From Sphaeroforma sirkka (taxonomy: Eukaryota; Opisthokonta; Ichthyosporea; Ichthyophonida): a stretch of 22,500 bases of DNA. The notes below the pieces were generated by a model. The model was given only the letters and a program-made list of their open reading frames with translations. It did no database searches and had not been told where the DNA came from. This document shows positions 1 to 17,410 of this stretch, in pieces (position 1 is the first letter of the stretch; the number at the start of each line of letters is the position of its first letter). The position numbers were made by a program, and so were the translations under genes. The DNA is taken from NCBI GenBank assembly GCA_001586965.3, contig LUCW03002176.1, positions 217,501-240,000 of the forward strand, read 5' to 3'.

Positions 1-90
1 GACAGTGGTGAGGGTTGGGTGACTGCGAAATATTGATCAAGACAACATTGTCGCCACTGTGCCGAATCAAAGAATCGAAACAATATAAAC

Positions 91-138
91 CGGGATGAAA
101 AGCGGGATGAAAAGTGGGATTAAAAGCCGAATCAAAAG
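91..138. repeat. 12-bp tandem repeat, four units
   Basis: Four head-to-tail 12-base units of the form CGGGATGAAAAG. The first two are identical and the last two are diverged. On the minus strand the array keeps a short hydrophobic frame open, which is an effect of the repeat (12 is a multiple of three) and not evidence for a gene. I see no gene in positions 1-1036. Confidence 0.8.
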
Positions 139-1036
139 AGAGACTGCACGGACGCCTCCCACAAGCTGCTTCAAAATGACGTAGACTTTTATCGTCAAAG
201 GGGATTGGATTGTTGGATAGAGTATGACAGCAATACGCCACTTGAGCAGAGCCAAACTTCAAAAGCAGACATGTACTGCCCCAGGTGTACATATATGTGT
301 AATAGATGGTGCGTTCAGCTGTGCGCTTGCACGTATATGAGTTGTCTTCGCTATGCTTGAAGATGAATGTTTTATACACTTGTATGTATTCGGGTGTATG
401 TATTCAGTTGATATGCAAAATGTGACATATACACAAGTGCTCACATATCCGTAAATCGTACGTTATCTAACCTTGTGGAAATTTGCGGCTGAACAAATAC
501 TATCCCTTAACCATCATACACAGTGATGTAGGCCATCAAAGAATGGACACACGTGTATGCATGTATCAACATGCATACATACAGTGTAATACACAAAAAC
601 ACAAACAACGAATAAACACGCGATGTACTGTCAGATATGTGAACACAGAGCACCCACGAACTTGAAGATGTATAAGAAACAACATCTTTACATGCACATA
701 AACTTCTGCAGACGCACTATATATGATTTTCACTACTAACAAGCTACCACACCCTAATTCGTATCGCATACATAGATTATTCCCCATCTCACCGCTCAAC
801 TCCTCGACATAACAACCTGATGCATTGTGGCACCTCTACATTCCATACGTACCATACAGTAATCAAGGTGAATGTGTATGGAAATCAAGGTGAATGATAC
901 TAGGTGCACTGTGCTCACATACCTCTGATGCATGTGCTGATACCTACGATAGGGATCGTCCAGTAGCATTTTATAGCCAGCCTCAACGTTCAATCCCTCC
1001 AGGATACCGCTGCAAAGAGAGCCCGATACTCCGTGT

Positions 1037-1550
1037 TAGAGGGTGTGTACGTGCATGAGAACATATGTGTATGAGGATATAAGCCTACTTATGCTAGAGG
1101 GTGTGTACATGCATGAGAACATATGTGTATGAGGATATAAGCCTACTTATGCTAGAGGGTGTGTACGTGCATGGGAACATATGTGTATGAGGATATAAGC
1201 CTACTTATGCAAGAAGGTGTGTACGTGCATGCGAACATATGTGTATGAGGATATAAGCATACTTATGTTAAAGGGTGTGTACGTGCATGGGAACATATGT
1301 GTATGAGGATATAAGCTTACTTATGCAAAAGGGTATGTACGTGCATGGGAACATATGTGTATGAAGATATAAGCCGACTTATGCTAGAGGGTGTGTCCGT
1401 GCATGGGAACATATGTGTATGAGGATATAAGCCTATATATGCTAGAGGGTGTATGGGAACATATGTGTATGAGGATATAAGCCTATATATGCTAGAGGGG
1501 GTGTACGTGCATGAGAACATATGTGTATGAGGATATAAGCCTACCTATGT
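1037..1550. repeat. 58-bp minisatellite, nine units
   Basis: Nine head-to-tail units of 58 bases. Each begins near TAGAGGGTGTGTACGTGCAT and contains ACATATGTGTATGAGGATAT. The eighth unit is 8 bases shorter. Units differ at only a few positions, so the array is fairly young or homogenised. Because 58 is not a multiple of three, the open frames across it are shifted from unit to unit and are not coding evidence. It lies about 1.9 kb upstream of the proposed HROB start. Confidence 0.93.
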
Positions 1551-1940
1551 GCCTCGGAAGTGTTTCTCGCTCTAGGAGAGGGTATGTATGTGTACGATAT
1601 GGACTGCTCACCTGTGCGATGGGAGTGAATGTGTGCAAATAAATTTACATATTTGAATCAAATCCTATACGCCTACAACAACTCCATAGGCGTGCTGCTT
1701 ACCAATAAGGACGTATAAAATATATACTTCCCTATGGAAAATACATGAATGAGACGATACACCCGAACTCATACAGTAGGTTTATCCTGCAAATACAGCA
1801 CCACCCGCACATATGGACTTCTAGCTGGAACACTGCTTGAAGCGATCTAAACAGAGCACAGGGAGTACTGACGGCGAAAGTATGTACATGCACTCGTTGA
1901 TATGAGGAGTTTGTCCTATTGAATGGCTTATTATGTTTGC

Positions 1941-1989
<49 letters not shown>

Positions 1990-2050
1990 GGTGGGTGGGT
2001 GGGTGGGTGTGTGTGTGTATGTATATATATATATAGATATATATATATAC
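1941..2050. repeat. Compound TA/GT/GGGT microsatellite with G-quadruplex motif
   Basis: The block runs (TA)n, (GT)n, (GGGT)n, (GT)n, (TA)n, so it is roughly symmetrical around a G-rich core. The core has five GGG tracts at 1989-1991, 1993-1995, 1997-1999, 2001-2003 and 2005-2007, separated by single T residues. Single-nucleotide loops are known to favour very stable parallel G-quadruplexes. The flanking TA tracts are easily melted. No gene is seen between 1551 and 2360. Confidence 0.9.
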
Positions 2051-2360
2051 AGCAGATACACCTCTCCGTGGAGATACGCATGTGCTGACTCTCATGCCTG
2101 TTGTAACAAAGGTGTGTGTCAACGAATCTCGTGGTGAATCGACGCACACAAGCTTCCAACTAGCGTAAGAAAACGAGTGCGGCATATCAAACCACACTAC
2201 AGTAAGCTCTGGAGGCACTTTAAACTGAATCTGAACTACTGATTAATAAAGTAGTGGGTACGAAGTACTCCAGTCCGCCCAGACATTTCACAATCGCTCT
2301 ATAGTGTACAGATATGATCCCGTGGACTGAGAACTGCGACCGGCCTACGTATCACTCTGT

Positions 2361-2637
2361 GAAACGTACAATTCTTCAAGAAGGGACTAATGGGACTAAG
2401 CCCTATAGCCTCAGAACTCACATACCCATCTGATATAGGTAGTATCATAGTGTACTCACACTTGCACAGTGACACGGGCGTTGATATTGACCTAATGTAC
2501 GACGTGCAAACCTTCAAGAAGGAAGTAATGTGACTAAGCCCCATAGCCACAGAATTCTCAAGCCCAACTGAAACACGTAGTACTCCATACTGTACACACA
2601 CTTACACAGTGAGACGGACATTGATGTTGACCTCATG
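2361..2637. repeat. Diverged 140-bp tandem duplication
   Basis: Positions 2361-2497 and 2501-2637 align along their length. Shared words include TTCAAGAAGG, GACTAAGCCC, CACAGTGA and TTGA(T)TTGACCT-like ends. The copies differ at many positions and have small indels, so the duplication is old. Frames through it are interrupted on the plus strand. No function is evident. Confidence 0.8.
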
Positions 2638-2990
2638 GCTGAAGCCATAAGTCACTTTCCGCTGGTTATCCATATCGTTTCTCAATAGGCGGTAAACAGA
2701 CTACTACACGTCTTCTAAGCAATAACTAACTTCTGGAGTAAATGCGCATCTCTTGCATAACATTTAACTGCTATCGGAGCCGGAACGTGTCGTGACTGTG
2801 CATTCTCTGACCGAAGTAAATAACTGTTTGTGTGTCACTTCCAGTCACCTCTCTAGGCTACAGTCTACACACGGCCTGCCCCTACACTACTATAGTTGAC
2901 TATAAACTTATAATGGAGGGGAGAACTGAAGACGAAGGTTCAAGCTATTTGCATCGTATTTATACATATTACGATTTGGCACTGATGCTA

Positions 2991-3045
2991 TTGCGTCATC
3001 GAGATATTACGTCATTAAGATCTCCTCGGATGTTTTCGCGCCAAA
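2991..3045 (+). promoter_or_regulatory. E2F-like and bZIP-like site cluster upstream of HROB
   Basis: TTTTCGCGCCAAA at 3033-3045 matches the classical E2F/DP site (TTTCGCGC core with an AAA flank). Two bZIP-type sites, TTGCGTCAT at 2991-2999 and TTACGTCAT at 3007-3015, lie just upstream with identical orientation and 16-base spacing. The cluster sits about 400 bases before the proposed HROB start. E2F control is usual for DNA replication and repair genes, so the position is sensible. The promoter role is an inference; the motifs are seen directly. A 3089-terminated open frame of 85 codons overlaps this cluster and is not convincing as a gene. Confidence 0.45.
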
Positions 3046-3445
3046 TTCGAAGGGACGAGTCACCTGATATTATTAAAAAATATTATTGATGGAGCCAAGA
3101 CCGCTGAATTATACACACGAATGAATATTAATCGGAGTTTAAATACACATATGTCTATCATAGCCTTCTAAATTGAACATGTGTTTGTTTTAATATTATT
3201 GTTTACTGACCGTGTACGTTTGTATACACTTCTTATGTTCAGGATCCAGTGTGAATAGTTACTATACCATCGAAATCTCACAGAATTAATCTACAGACAC
3301 TATTGAGTGCAACCCCATTTTTCTGCACGTGTGGGATGTTTGTGTATTAAACTTTTTGATGTTGACTCAACTACACTGGATAACAGATCTCTACAATAAT
3401 GTGCTGTACGTTGACCCTTCTAGATGAATCCGAATAAGATAAAAA

Positions 3446-12407
<8,962 letters not shown>

Positions 12408-12416
<9 letters not shown>

Positions 12417-12464
12417 TAAACGTGGCCTGGAATATCCTAAGTATCACGATTAGTGAAGAATAAA
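12408..12464 (+). terminator. HROB: HROB poly(A) signals overlapping the stop codon
   Basis: AATAAA at 12408-12413 forms the last two sense codons (Asn-Lys), the stop TAA follows at 12414-12416, and a second AATAAA lies at 12415-12420. A third AATAAA occurs at 12459-12464. Cleavage after the third would give a 3' UTR of only about 60-70 bases. Which one is used cannot be told from sequence. Confidence 0.6.
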
Positions 12465-12469
12465 TGACA

Positions 12470-13050
12470 CTCCACGACTCCGCGTCACGATAAACTGATA
12501 TTGATGCTACAGTCAGTGTCGAACAAATGGGTATTTATGCTAGTAACTTGTGCGCGTACACATCACAAGGTCATACTTTTTTGGCTGCAAAAGTACGCTT
12601 CCAGCTCGGACGTTGGCAACAGTGTTCCCTTGTACTGACCAGTACTGAACCACCTCGATGTATATCATGCGTACAGGATTCTACTGACACTATTATGGTG
12701 TGGGAGTTTTAATTTTATAAACATCCCTTGGCGTTGTATAAATCCTTGGTTGGATTGGTTTATTCAGGAGAATAGTATACTAATTCTACTACATACACAC
12801 TCTAATTCTACTATATATACACTCGCAAATTTATTCCCTCGTTGACTCAGGCGAGAAGAGAAAGCCCGATTCTTTGTATACAGGAATGCCAAGTGTCGCT
12901 TGAGGAATGAATTACGGTAAAGGTTTATAAAAAATGAGGGTTGTCTAGTTACAAGAAGAATATTCATCAACATATTATACTATATAATAAATATAAACAA
13001 GGTACATAATATTACATTGCTATAAATTATATATTGGTGTGCATATAGCC
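12470..13050. other. Intergenic stretch without a recognised gene
   Basis: Only short chance frames are present (longest about 70 codons). A near-exact short direct repeat TAATTCTACTA-CATACACACTC occurs twice around 12780-12827. AT content rises to the right. No RNA gene was recognised. Confidence 0.6.
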
Positions 13051-13093
13051 TTCTGAATTTAAAATCAGACACAAGAAGGCTATGATTGCTTTT

Positions 13094-13590
13094 AGGTCTC
13101 TTGGCTATGATAAATGTTAAGAAAACAAAAGGCTTTGGTGTCTTAGGTCTCTTGGCTATGGCTGTTCCAAAGAAGGAAAAACATCCTGGGAAATACACAC
13201 ACGGTGACGAGGGCAAGAGATCTAAGAACAAGGGGGTCGGGTCTCTTTATAAATCACATGTTCCAAAGTGAGGTTGTCAGGTTGAGACTTGAGAAACCGC
13301 ATTTTTTTTCTCGTACGCGATTCCGACTCACTGATTGCCGATTGGCCACTGGAAAGTGGAATCCACATTATTTATAAATACTTTTCTTCAGCTAGCGTTG
13401 GGGCTTGGTAATACTCTCTTGGGATTGGATAAAGTATAAACCCTCTTTTTGTTTTGTTTCTTTTTGTAGTTTTAAAAAAAACAAATATGTACATATTTGT
13501 ATTGTTTTTGTTTTTTTTGGTTCTTTAATTTTTATAATTATACAAACCCAAGGCCAAAACAAAGAGACCTGAAAAACACAAAACCTTTAT
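13094..13590. repeat. Inverted-repeat region with direct AGGTCTCTTGGCTATG units
   Basis: AGGTCTCTTGGCTATG occurs at 13094-13109 and again at 13145-13160. An imperfect reverse complement (AAAGAGACCT followed by an AC-rich stretch and AAACCTTTAT) lies at 13561-13590. A perfect 20-base palindrome, ACAAATATGTACATATTTGT, sits at 13481-13500, flanked by A-rich and T-rich runs that extend it imperfectly. This could be a decayed foldback or MITE-like element, but I found no clear target-site duplication and no clean ends. Confidence 0.4.
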
Positions 13591-13639
13591 CAATAAATAC
13601 AAAGGTTCAAATTTTAACCCCCCCACCCCCCCCCTCACA

Positions 13640-13860
13640 AGTCACAACTCGCCCTCAGACCCACGCCTCACGGAGTCACGAGTCGCGGCGGCTCTTTCTC
13701 TCTCTCCTAGCTAGAGAGGCGTCTCGGAGACTCGGCCTCTCAAGACTCAAGTCTTAACTTCTCAAGTTTCCATTTTCAAGTGACAGCCTCAGGCCCTCAG
13801 CCGGTCAGCCCTCACTCTAGTCACTGTCCCTCAGTCCTCAGTCCTCAGACAGGTTTCACC
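13640..13860. repeat. Decayed CT-rich simple repeat (CTCAG/CTCAAG motifs)
   Basis: A C-run at 13619-13635 is followed by about 200 bases in which CTCAG, CTCAAG, GACTC and TCACG words recur, ending in CCTCAGTCCTCAGTCCTCAG. It is much more GC-rich than its AT-rich flanks, and an abrupt poly-T follows. It looks like a degenerate minisatellite. No gene is supported. Confidence 0.55.
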
Positions 13861-14106
13861 TTGATTTTTTTTTTTAAATAACAATAGTCGCTTTCAATAT
13901 AGCTTGTTTGAAACAAACAGTTGAAATTTTACAATATGTATAAATACATACAATTGGAGCAAGTGGGAGCAAAATATTTATTAGTATTTACTATTTTATT
14001 TACGCGTGTGTGACAACTGACAACTACAGAACTGATACATACGTACCACATGAAAAGATAAATCGATAATAGTGGACTTCGCTCTCTCTCTCGATTTACT
14101 ACATAG

Positions 14107-14114
14107 TATAAATA
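14107..14114 (+). promoter_or_regulatory. TATA box of first small membrane protein gene
   Basis: TATAAATA lies 50 bases before the ATG at 14164, which would put the transcription start near 14135-14140 and give a very short 5' UTR. A pyrimidine-rich CTCTCTCTCTC run precedes it at about 14082-14094. The second gene copy has no equally good TATA box at the matching place. Confidence 0.5.
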
Positions 14115-14163
14115 CCATTGTCTGTCGTACAACAGCATCATTTCGAATATACAAATCTTCAAG

Positions 14164-14439
14164 ATGGCCACCCAACAATTTGATTACACTAAAGCACTGA
14201 AGAAGGCATTTGGCTTCAGCCTTTTCTTCGTTCCCGGCCTAATCTTCCTACTTGTCCCCGCACATTTCTGCTATATTCTGGTCTGCAAGTTTAAATACGA
14301 GATGGATGTAACCGTGCTAGATGCCGTGCAACTGATGCTGTTTGGGTTTACGCACTTCAAAGATATGCAGAAGCGAAATGCCAAGTCAAAGGGAGCAGGT
14401 TCGGCCTCGTATGCGGCAGCGACGCGAAAAAACATATAG
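14164..14439 (+). CDS. Small membrane protein, tandem paralogue 1 (unknown family)
   Basis: An intronless 91-residue protein with start context TTCAAGATGG. Residues 16-41 form a hydrophobic segment with two prolines (VPGLIFLLVPAH), either one long membrane helix or a tight hairpin. It is followed by a basic CKFKYE and a conserved amphipathic block, MDVTVLDAVQLMLFGFTHF, then a basic, Ala/Ser-rich tail ending RKNI. Over a 60-residue core it shares 44 identical residues with the second copy at 15552. Conservation across two copies, matching UTRs and an AATAAA at 14690 support a real gene. I do not recognise the family, and no function is proposed beyond a small membrane-anchored protein. The basic residues just after the hydrophobic segment suggest the C-terminus faces the cytosol (inference). 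Confidence 0.85.
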   Translation: MATQQFDYTKALKKAFGFSLFFVPGLIFLLVPAHFCYILVCKFKYEMDVTVLDAVQLMLFGFTHFKDMQKRNAKSKGAGSASYAAATRKNI

Positions 14440-14689
14440 TATGTGTCGCGGCATAATGTGATCATACCACTTCAGCTGGGACTGCATGCTCTCGATGCTT
14501 TTAACAGCTCTGCTGAAGGCATACTAGAGAGCACCGAACTAAATGAAAAATGTTTCTCTACGCGAACGCTTCATTTGAAATCACACCCAGGGATCAACGG
14601 ATGTTAGACTGCCTGTGCTCTTCTCAACGAAAAGTGCCGGAGATGAATGTGAAACACTTGTTATTGCAAGAATTTCAGAGTGCCATGCG

Positions 14690-14695
14690 AATAAA
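14690..14695 (+). terminator. Poly(A) signal of paralogue 1
   Basis: AATAAA within GCGAATAAAATG lies 250 bases after the stop. The surrounding 24 bases are conserved in the second copy, which makes it the likely signal. Confidence 0.7.
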
Positions 14696-14699
14696 ATGT

Positions 14700-15400
14700 T
14701 GAATGCTTGCTTGAGGTTATACATTATGTTGATATATATTGCAGGTTTAGTTTCTTCCTATACAGGAATTCTCGAAAGGGTCTCAAGGATTTCTTGTATG
14801 TTCAGAGCTCATGCAAACTGGGGGTTGGCCAGGTACGAAGAGTATATATTTAATAGTGTAGTCAACATCCAAAGAAGATACTTTGTATATTTTATGTTCT
14901 GCTTTAGCTATCGAGTCACATGATAACTCTGATTACGAGTCGGTACATTTTTTTATGACGATCATGCTTGAACGAATCACGAACCCTTGGGGAAAGCTGA
15001 AAGCAAGAGTATACCATTGTTTATACTATTTATAGCAGAGATAATGAGAGGTGAAGAGGTTCAGTAAATTCAGTTTCTTCACCGATTTATTTTTATATAC
15101 ATAATAATGCAGAACCCGTTAAGATTTTGCCAGAAGGGCTATTATTTATCGTCCTAAATTGAAATGGTAAGTTTGTGAGAACTTGAGAAGGGCCAATACT
15201 ATTTTATACGCATTTATGTAGTTATTTCCTATTTGTAAGGTCAACTCGAAGTCCAGAAACTCCAGTTGTGATAACATTTCATAAAAAACCCCCTTCTAAA
15301 TTGAAATAAAAAAACTGTTTCTATGAAAGTTCCAAGAACTGTATGTAAAAACATAAAAAATGTTCAATTTATAGTGCAATGTGAAAATAGCGAAATAAAC
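14700..15400. other. Spacer between the tandem paralogues
   Basis: An AT-rich stretch without a recognised gene. A 102-codon frame at 14615-14923 starts inside the 3' UTR of paralogue 1 and has no counterpart in the second copy, so it is probably chance. No repeat array is present. Confidence 0.6.
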
Positions 15401-15551
15401 AGAGCAAGTGGGAGTAAAATTCGTGAAGTCGTGAACGTATCACGGAAAATATTTGAATATCAAAACAGGGCCTCCACACGTTCATGTTCAGAAAAACACC
15501 GCTGCCTGTTGCACTACTGGTCTACCGCCAGTTCGAATTCTATTCTTCAAG

Positions 15552-15842
15552 ATGGTCGAACTGAATGATGATGCACAACCTTCTCTTACTAAATCACTGA
15601 TGAAGGGATTTGCCTTCTGTCTTTTTCTCGTTCCAGGCTTAATCTTTCTTCTTGTCCCTGCACATATCGGCTACATTGTAGTCTGCAAATACAAATACGC
15701 GATGGATGTAACCGTGCGAGATGCCGTTCAACTGATGCTATTTGGGGGCGTACACTTCGCCGATATGAAGGAGCGACATGTTCTATTAACGGGAACAGCG
15801 GCATCGGCATCAAATGCGACAAGAGCGCGGAAAAACTTATAG
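15552..15842 (+). CDS. Small membrane protein, tandem paralogue 2 (unknown family)
   Basis: The 96-residue protein starts at the ATG in TTCAAGATGG. The frame is open 33 codons further upstream, but paralogue 1 and the shared leader place the start here. The N-terminus differs (MVELNDDAQPSLTKSL) and is more acidic. The core FLVPGLIFLLVPAHIGYIVV, then CKYKYAMDVTV and DAVQLMLFGGVHF, is nearly the same as in paralogue 1, and the tail again ends RKNL. Differences are concentrated at the termini, as expected if the membrane segment and the following amphipathic block are constrained. Its poly(A) signal (16083-16088) faces the minus-strand gene downstream. Confidence 0.85.
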   Translation: MVELNDDAQPSLTKSLMKGFAFCLFLVPGLIFLLVPAHIGYIVVCKYKYAMDVTVRDAVQLMLFGGVHFADMKERHVLLTGTAASASNATRARKNL

Positions 15843-16082
15843 CACGTACCATGGCCTCTTTATCGTGCTTACGCTGATTTCGGTTATAACATCGTGCTCA
15901 CGATGCATAACAAACTACACTCACAGCCAGGAGAAAATCGAAGTAAATGAAGGACAATATTATCCTACACGAACGCTGTATTTAATTGTATTCAAGGGTA
16001 AAAGGAAGTGAGACTGCCTGTCCTCATCTAAATAAACCGTTCTGTATAAGTGTGATGCGCGAGAGTTTCAGAATGCCTTGCG

Positions 16083-16088
16083 AATAAA
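16083..16088 (+). terminator. Poly(A) signal of paralogue 2
   Basis: AATAAA in TGCGAATAAAAAT, 241 bases after the stop, in a context conserved with paralogue 1 (TTTCAGA-TGCC-TGCG just upstream). Confidence 0.7.
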
Positions 16089-16147
16089 AATTTGGTACCT
16101 GTCCGTGATGCACTGGTAAAAAATTCTAACATCCCTCAAGTTCTACT

Positions 16148-16153
16148 TTATTA
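16148..16153 (-). terminator. Poly(A) signal of the AIG2-like gene
   Basis: TTTATT on the plus strand reads AATAAA on the minus strand, about 50 bases after the stop of the AIG2-like gene. It lies only about 60 bases from the opposing AATAAA of paralogue 2, so the two 3' ends probably meet or overlap. Confidence 0.6.
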
Positions 16154-16204
16154 GACGAACAGTCCAACTTTTCCAGGGCTGCTACATACGTGCTTACTAA
16201 CGAT

Positions 16205-17068
16205 TCAATACAACCTGTCCCATAGCTGCTTCACTACATCCGCGCCGTGACCTGTAGTAGCTGCAAAATCAATTGGTGACCAAGATCCTTTCAGTTTCTT
16301 AAGATCCCCAATATAGATATATACATTTGCTTCGATGTCTGAGCTATTCTCGGGTGTGTCAGTATTATTGGGCTCTACTAGGCTGACTGAAACAGCTGTC
16401 CGAACGTATTCCTGTTTTAAAATATAAAGCAATTTGACTCGATTAATTACCATATCTGATATTATTTCTTAGTAGATAATCTTCTGAAGTCCTGTGGAAA
16501 ACGGCATACAAAGTGCATACAACTGCATACATCATATATCTATTATGTACCTCTCCCTCAAATTCATCGAGGATCTGTATGTCTTCCGCGGAAACATCGA
16601 AAACAAGGCCTTCAACGCTAGTGCCCGCTTTCGAAATCAGACCTGCACCATCCAAGAGAAGAATTATATAATTTCAGACCTCGGGGTATCGCATCTCTAA
16701 CTCTAACATCTGAGCAGTCATTATACAAGCAGAATCTGGAAATGATTCCACCTCTGGGGTATAGAAGGAAACCAACCCACCTTCTGATCTTTTGAAAATT
16801 CAGGTGAACATCAAATAAGAACGGGTCTTGTAAAGGCGTATATTATTTTTCGAGTTATGCCAAGCTTGATTAAATCTAATAAGTTTGCCTATACATTCCT
16901 ATCTCAAGTGTATAAACGAAGAAGCACAGCACCTGGGTAGATCTCGCCATCGACCGCAAAGCGTGCGTGGTCGCACAGGACAGCTATCCATTGTGGTCCT
17001 ACGACGTGGCCCAATACAGATTCTAACACAGGTTTATGTGTCAGCGTTCCATAAACAAATGCACGCAT
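16205..17068 (-). CDS. AIG2-like gamma-glutamylcyclotransferase, three exons
   Basis: Minus-strand exons: 17068-16933 (ATG, phase 1 out at CCAG/GTGCTG), 16642-16551 (after GGTGCAG, phase 0 out at GTACAT) and 16411-16205 (after TTAAAACAG, ending TGA). The product is 144 residues. It begins MRAFVYGTLTHKPVLESVLG, with the YGTL substrate-loop motif of the GGCT fold. It continues AVDGEIYPG, then VEGLVFDVSAEDIQILDEFE with the FEG acidic motif equivalent to the catalytic Glu region. Across the last junction it reads EGEEYVRTAVSVSL, as in plant AIG2 (EDVEYERRTVDVSL, from memory), and ends with an acidic Tyr-rich strand and GSW, matching YVWG...GEWDF. The family releases 5-oxoproline from gamma-glutamyl amines or peptides; the exact substrate is unknown. 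An upstream in-frame GTG exists, but the ATG fits the family start. Confidence 0.9.
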
Positions 17069-17402
17069 TCTTTGATTTTGATCCTCTACGACGCTTATCA
17101 CTTTAGCTTGTCCTACTTAGGAGTTGTGTACGACAACGCTTCTGGATATGTTGGATTGCGATATGATTCACCTGAGCCAGTAGTATATCGTTCAACGGAC
17201 GTGTGAACCAACACAAATTTGAAAATCGTCATTTTTATTCAGCAGAAAATATTTACAAATATCCCAAAAAAAATCTTGAAAATTATGCACACGAAATGCC
17301 GTTCCCCTGTTTTTTGGACCTCGTCGTGTGATCCCTTGAAGATTGACACTTGAATCTATAATTTTATTTTATTTTTTGAATAGGATGCTAAAATATTCCG
17401 GA

Positions 17403-17410
17403 TATAAAAG
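17403..17410 (+). promoter_or_regulatory. TATA box-like element upstream of the TMEM184-family gene
   Basis: TATAAAAG occurs in GGATATAAAAGGTACC, about 510 bases before the ATG at 17917, in the 850-base divergent interval between the AIG2-like and TMEM184-family genes. If used, it implies a long 5' UTR or a 5' UTR intron. An ACGTCACA (CRE-like) sequence lies nearer the ATG at about 17903. Confidence 0.35.

Larger units (their letters stand above)
13957..16088 (+). repeat. Tandem gene duplication (two units about 1.4 kb apart)
   Basis: The two units run about 13957-14695 and 15402-16088. Matching landmarks in order: GAGCAAGTGGGAGYAAAAT far upstream (13957 and 15402); TTCGAAT...TTCTTCAAG or ATCTTCAAG just before each ATG; the coding regions; ACRCGAACGCT and AGACTGCCTGT in each 3' UTR; TTTCAGARTGCCWTGCGAATAAAA at each end. 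Offsets change from 1445 to 1388 to 1403 to 1393 bases, as expected from small indels after one duplication. Confidence 0.88.

Noticed and set aside
1037-1550. CRISPR-like array
   Set aside because: The whole 58-base unit repeats with no unique spacers, so it is a minisatellite. The 65- and 42-base arrays are rejected for the same reason.
2832-3089. 85-codon frame containing MEGRTEDEG
   Set aside because: No fitting donor in phase 0 to the next HROB exon and no recognisable features. It overlaps the proposed regulatory sites.
12527-12712. 61-codon frame after HROB
   Set aside because: Short, with no family features and no supporting signals. Consistent with chance in intergenic DNA.
14615-14923. 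102-codon frame after paralogue 1
   Set aside because: It starts inside the 3' UTR, runs across the conserved poly(A) signal, and is not preserved in the duplicated unit.
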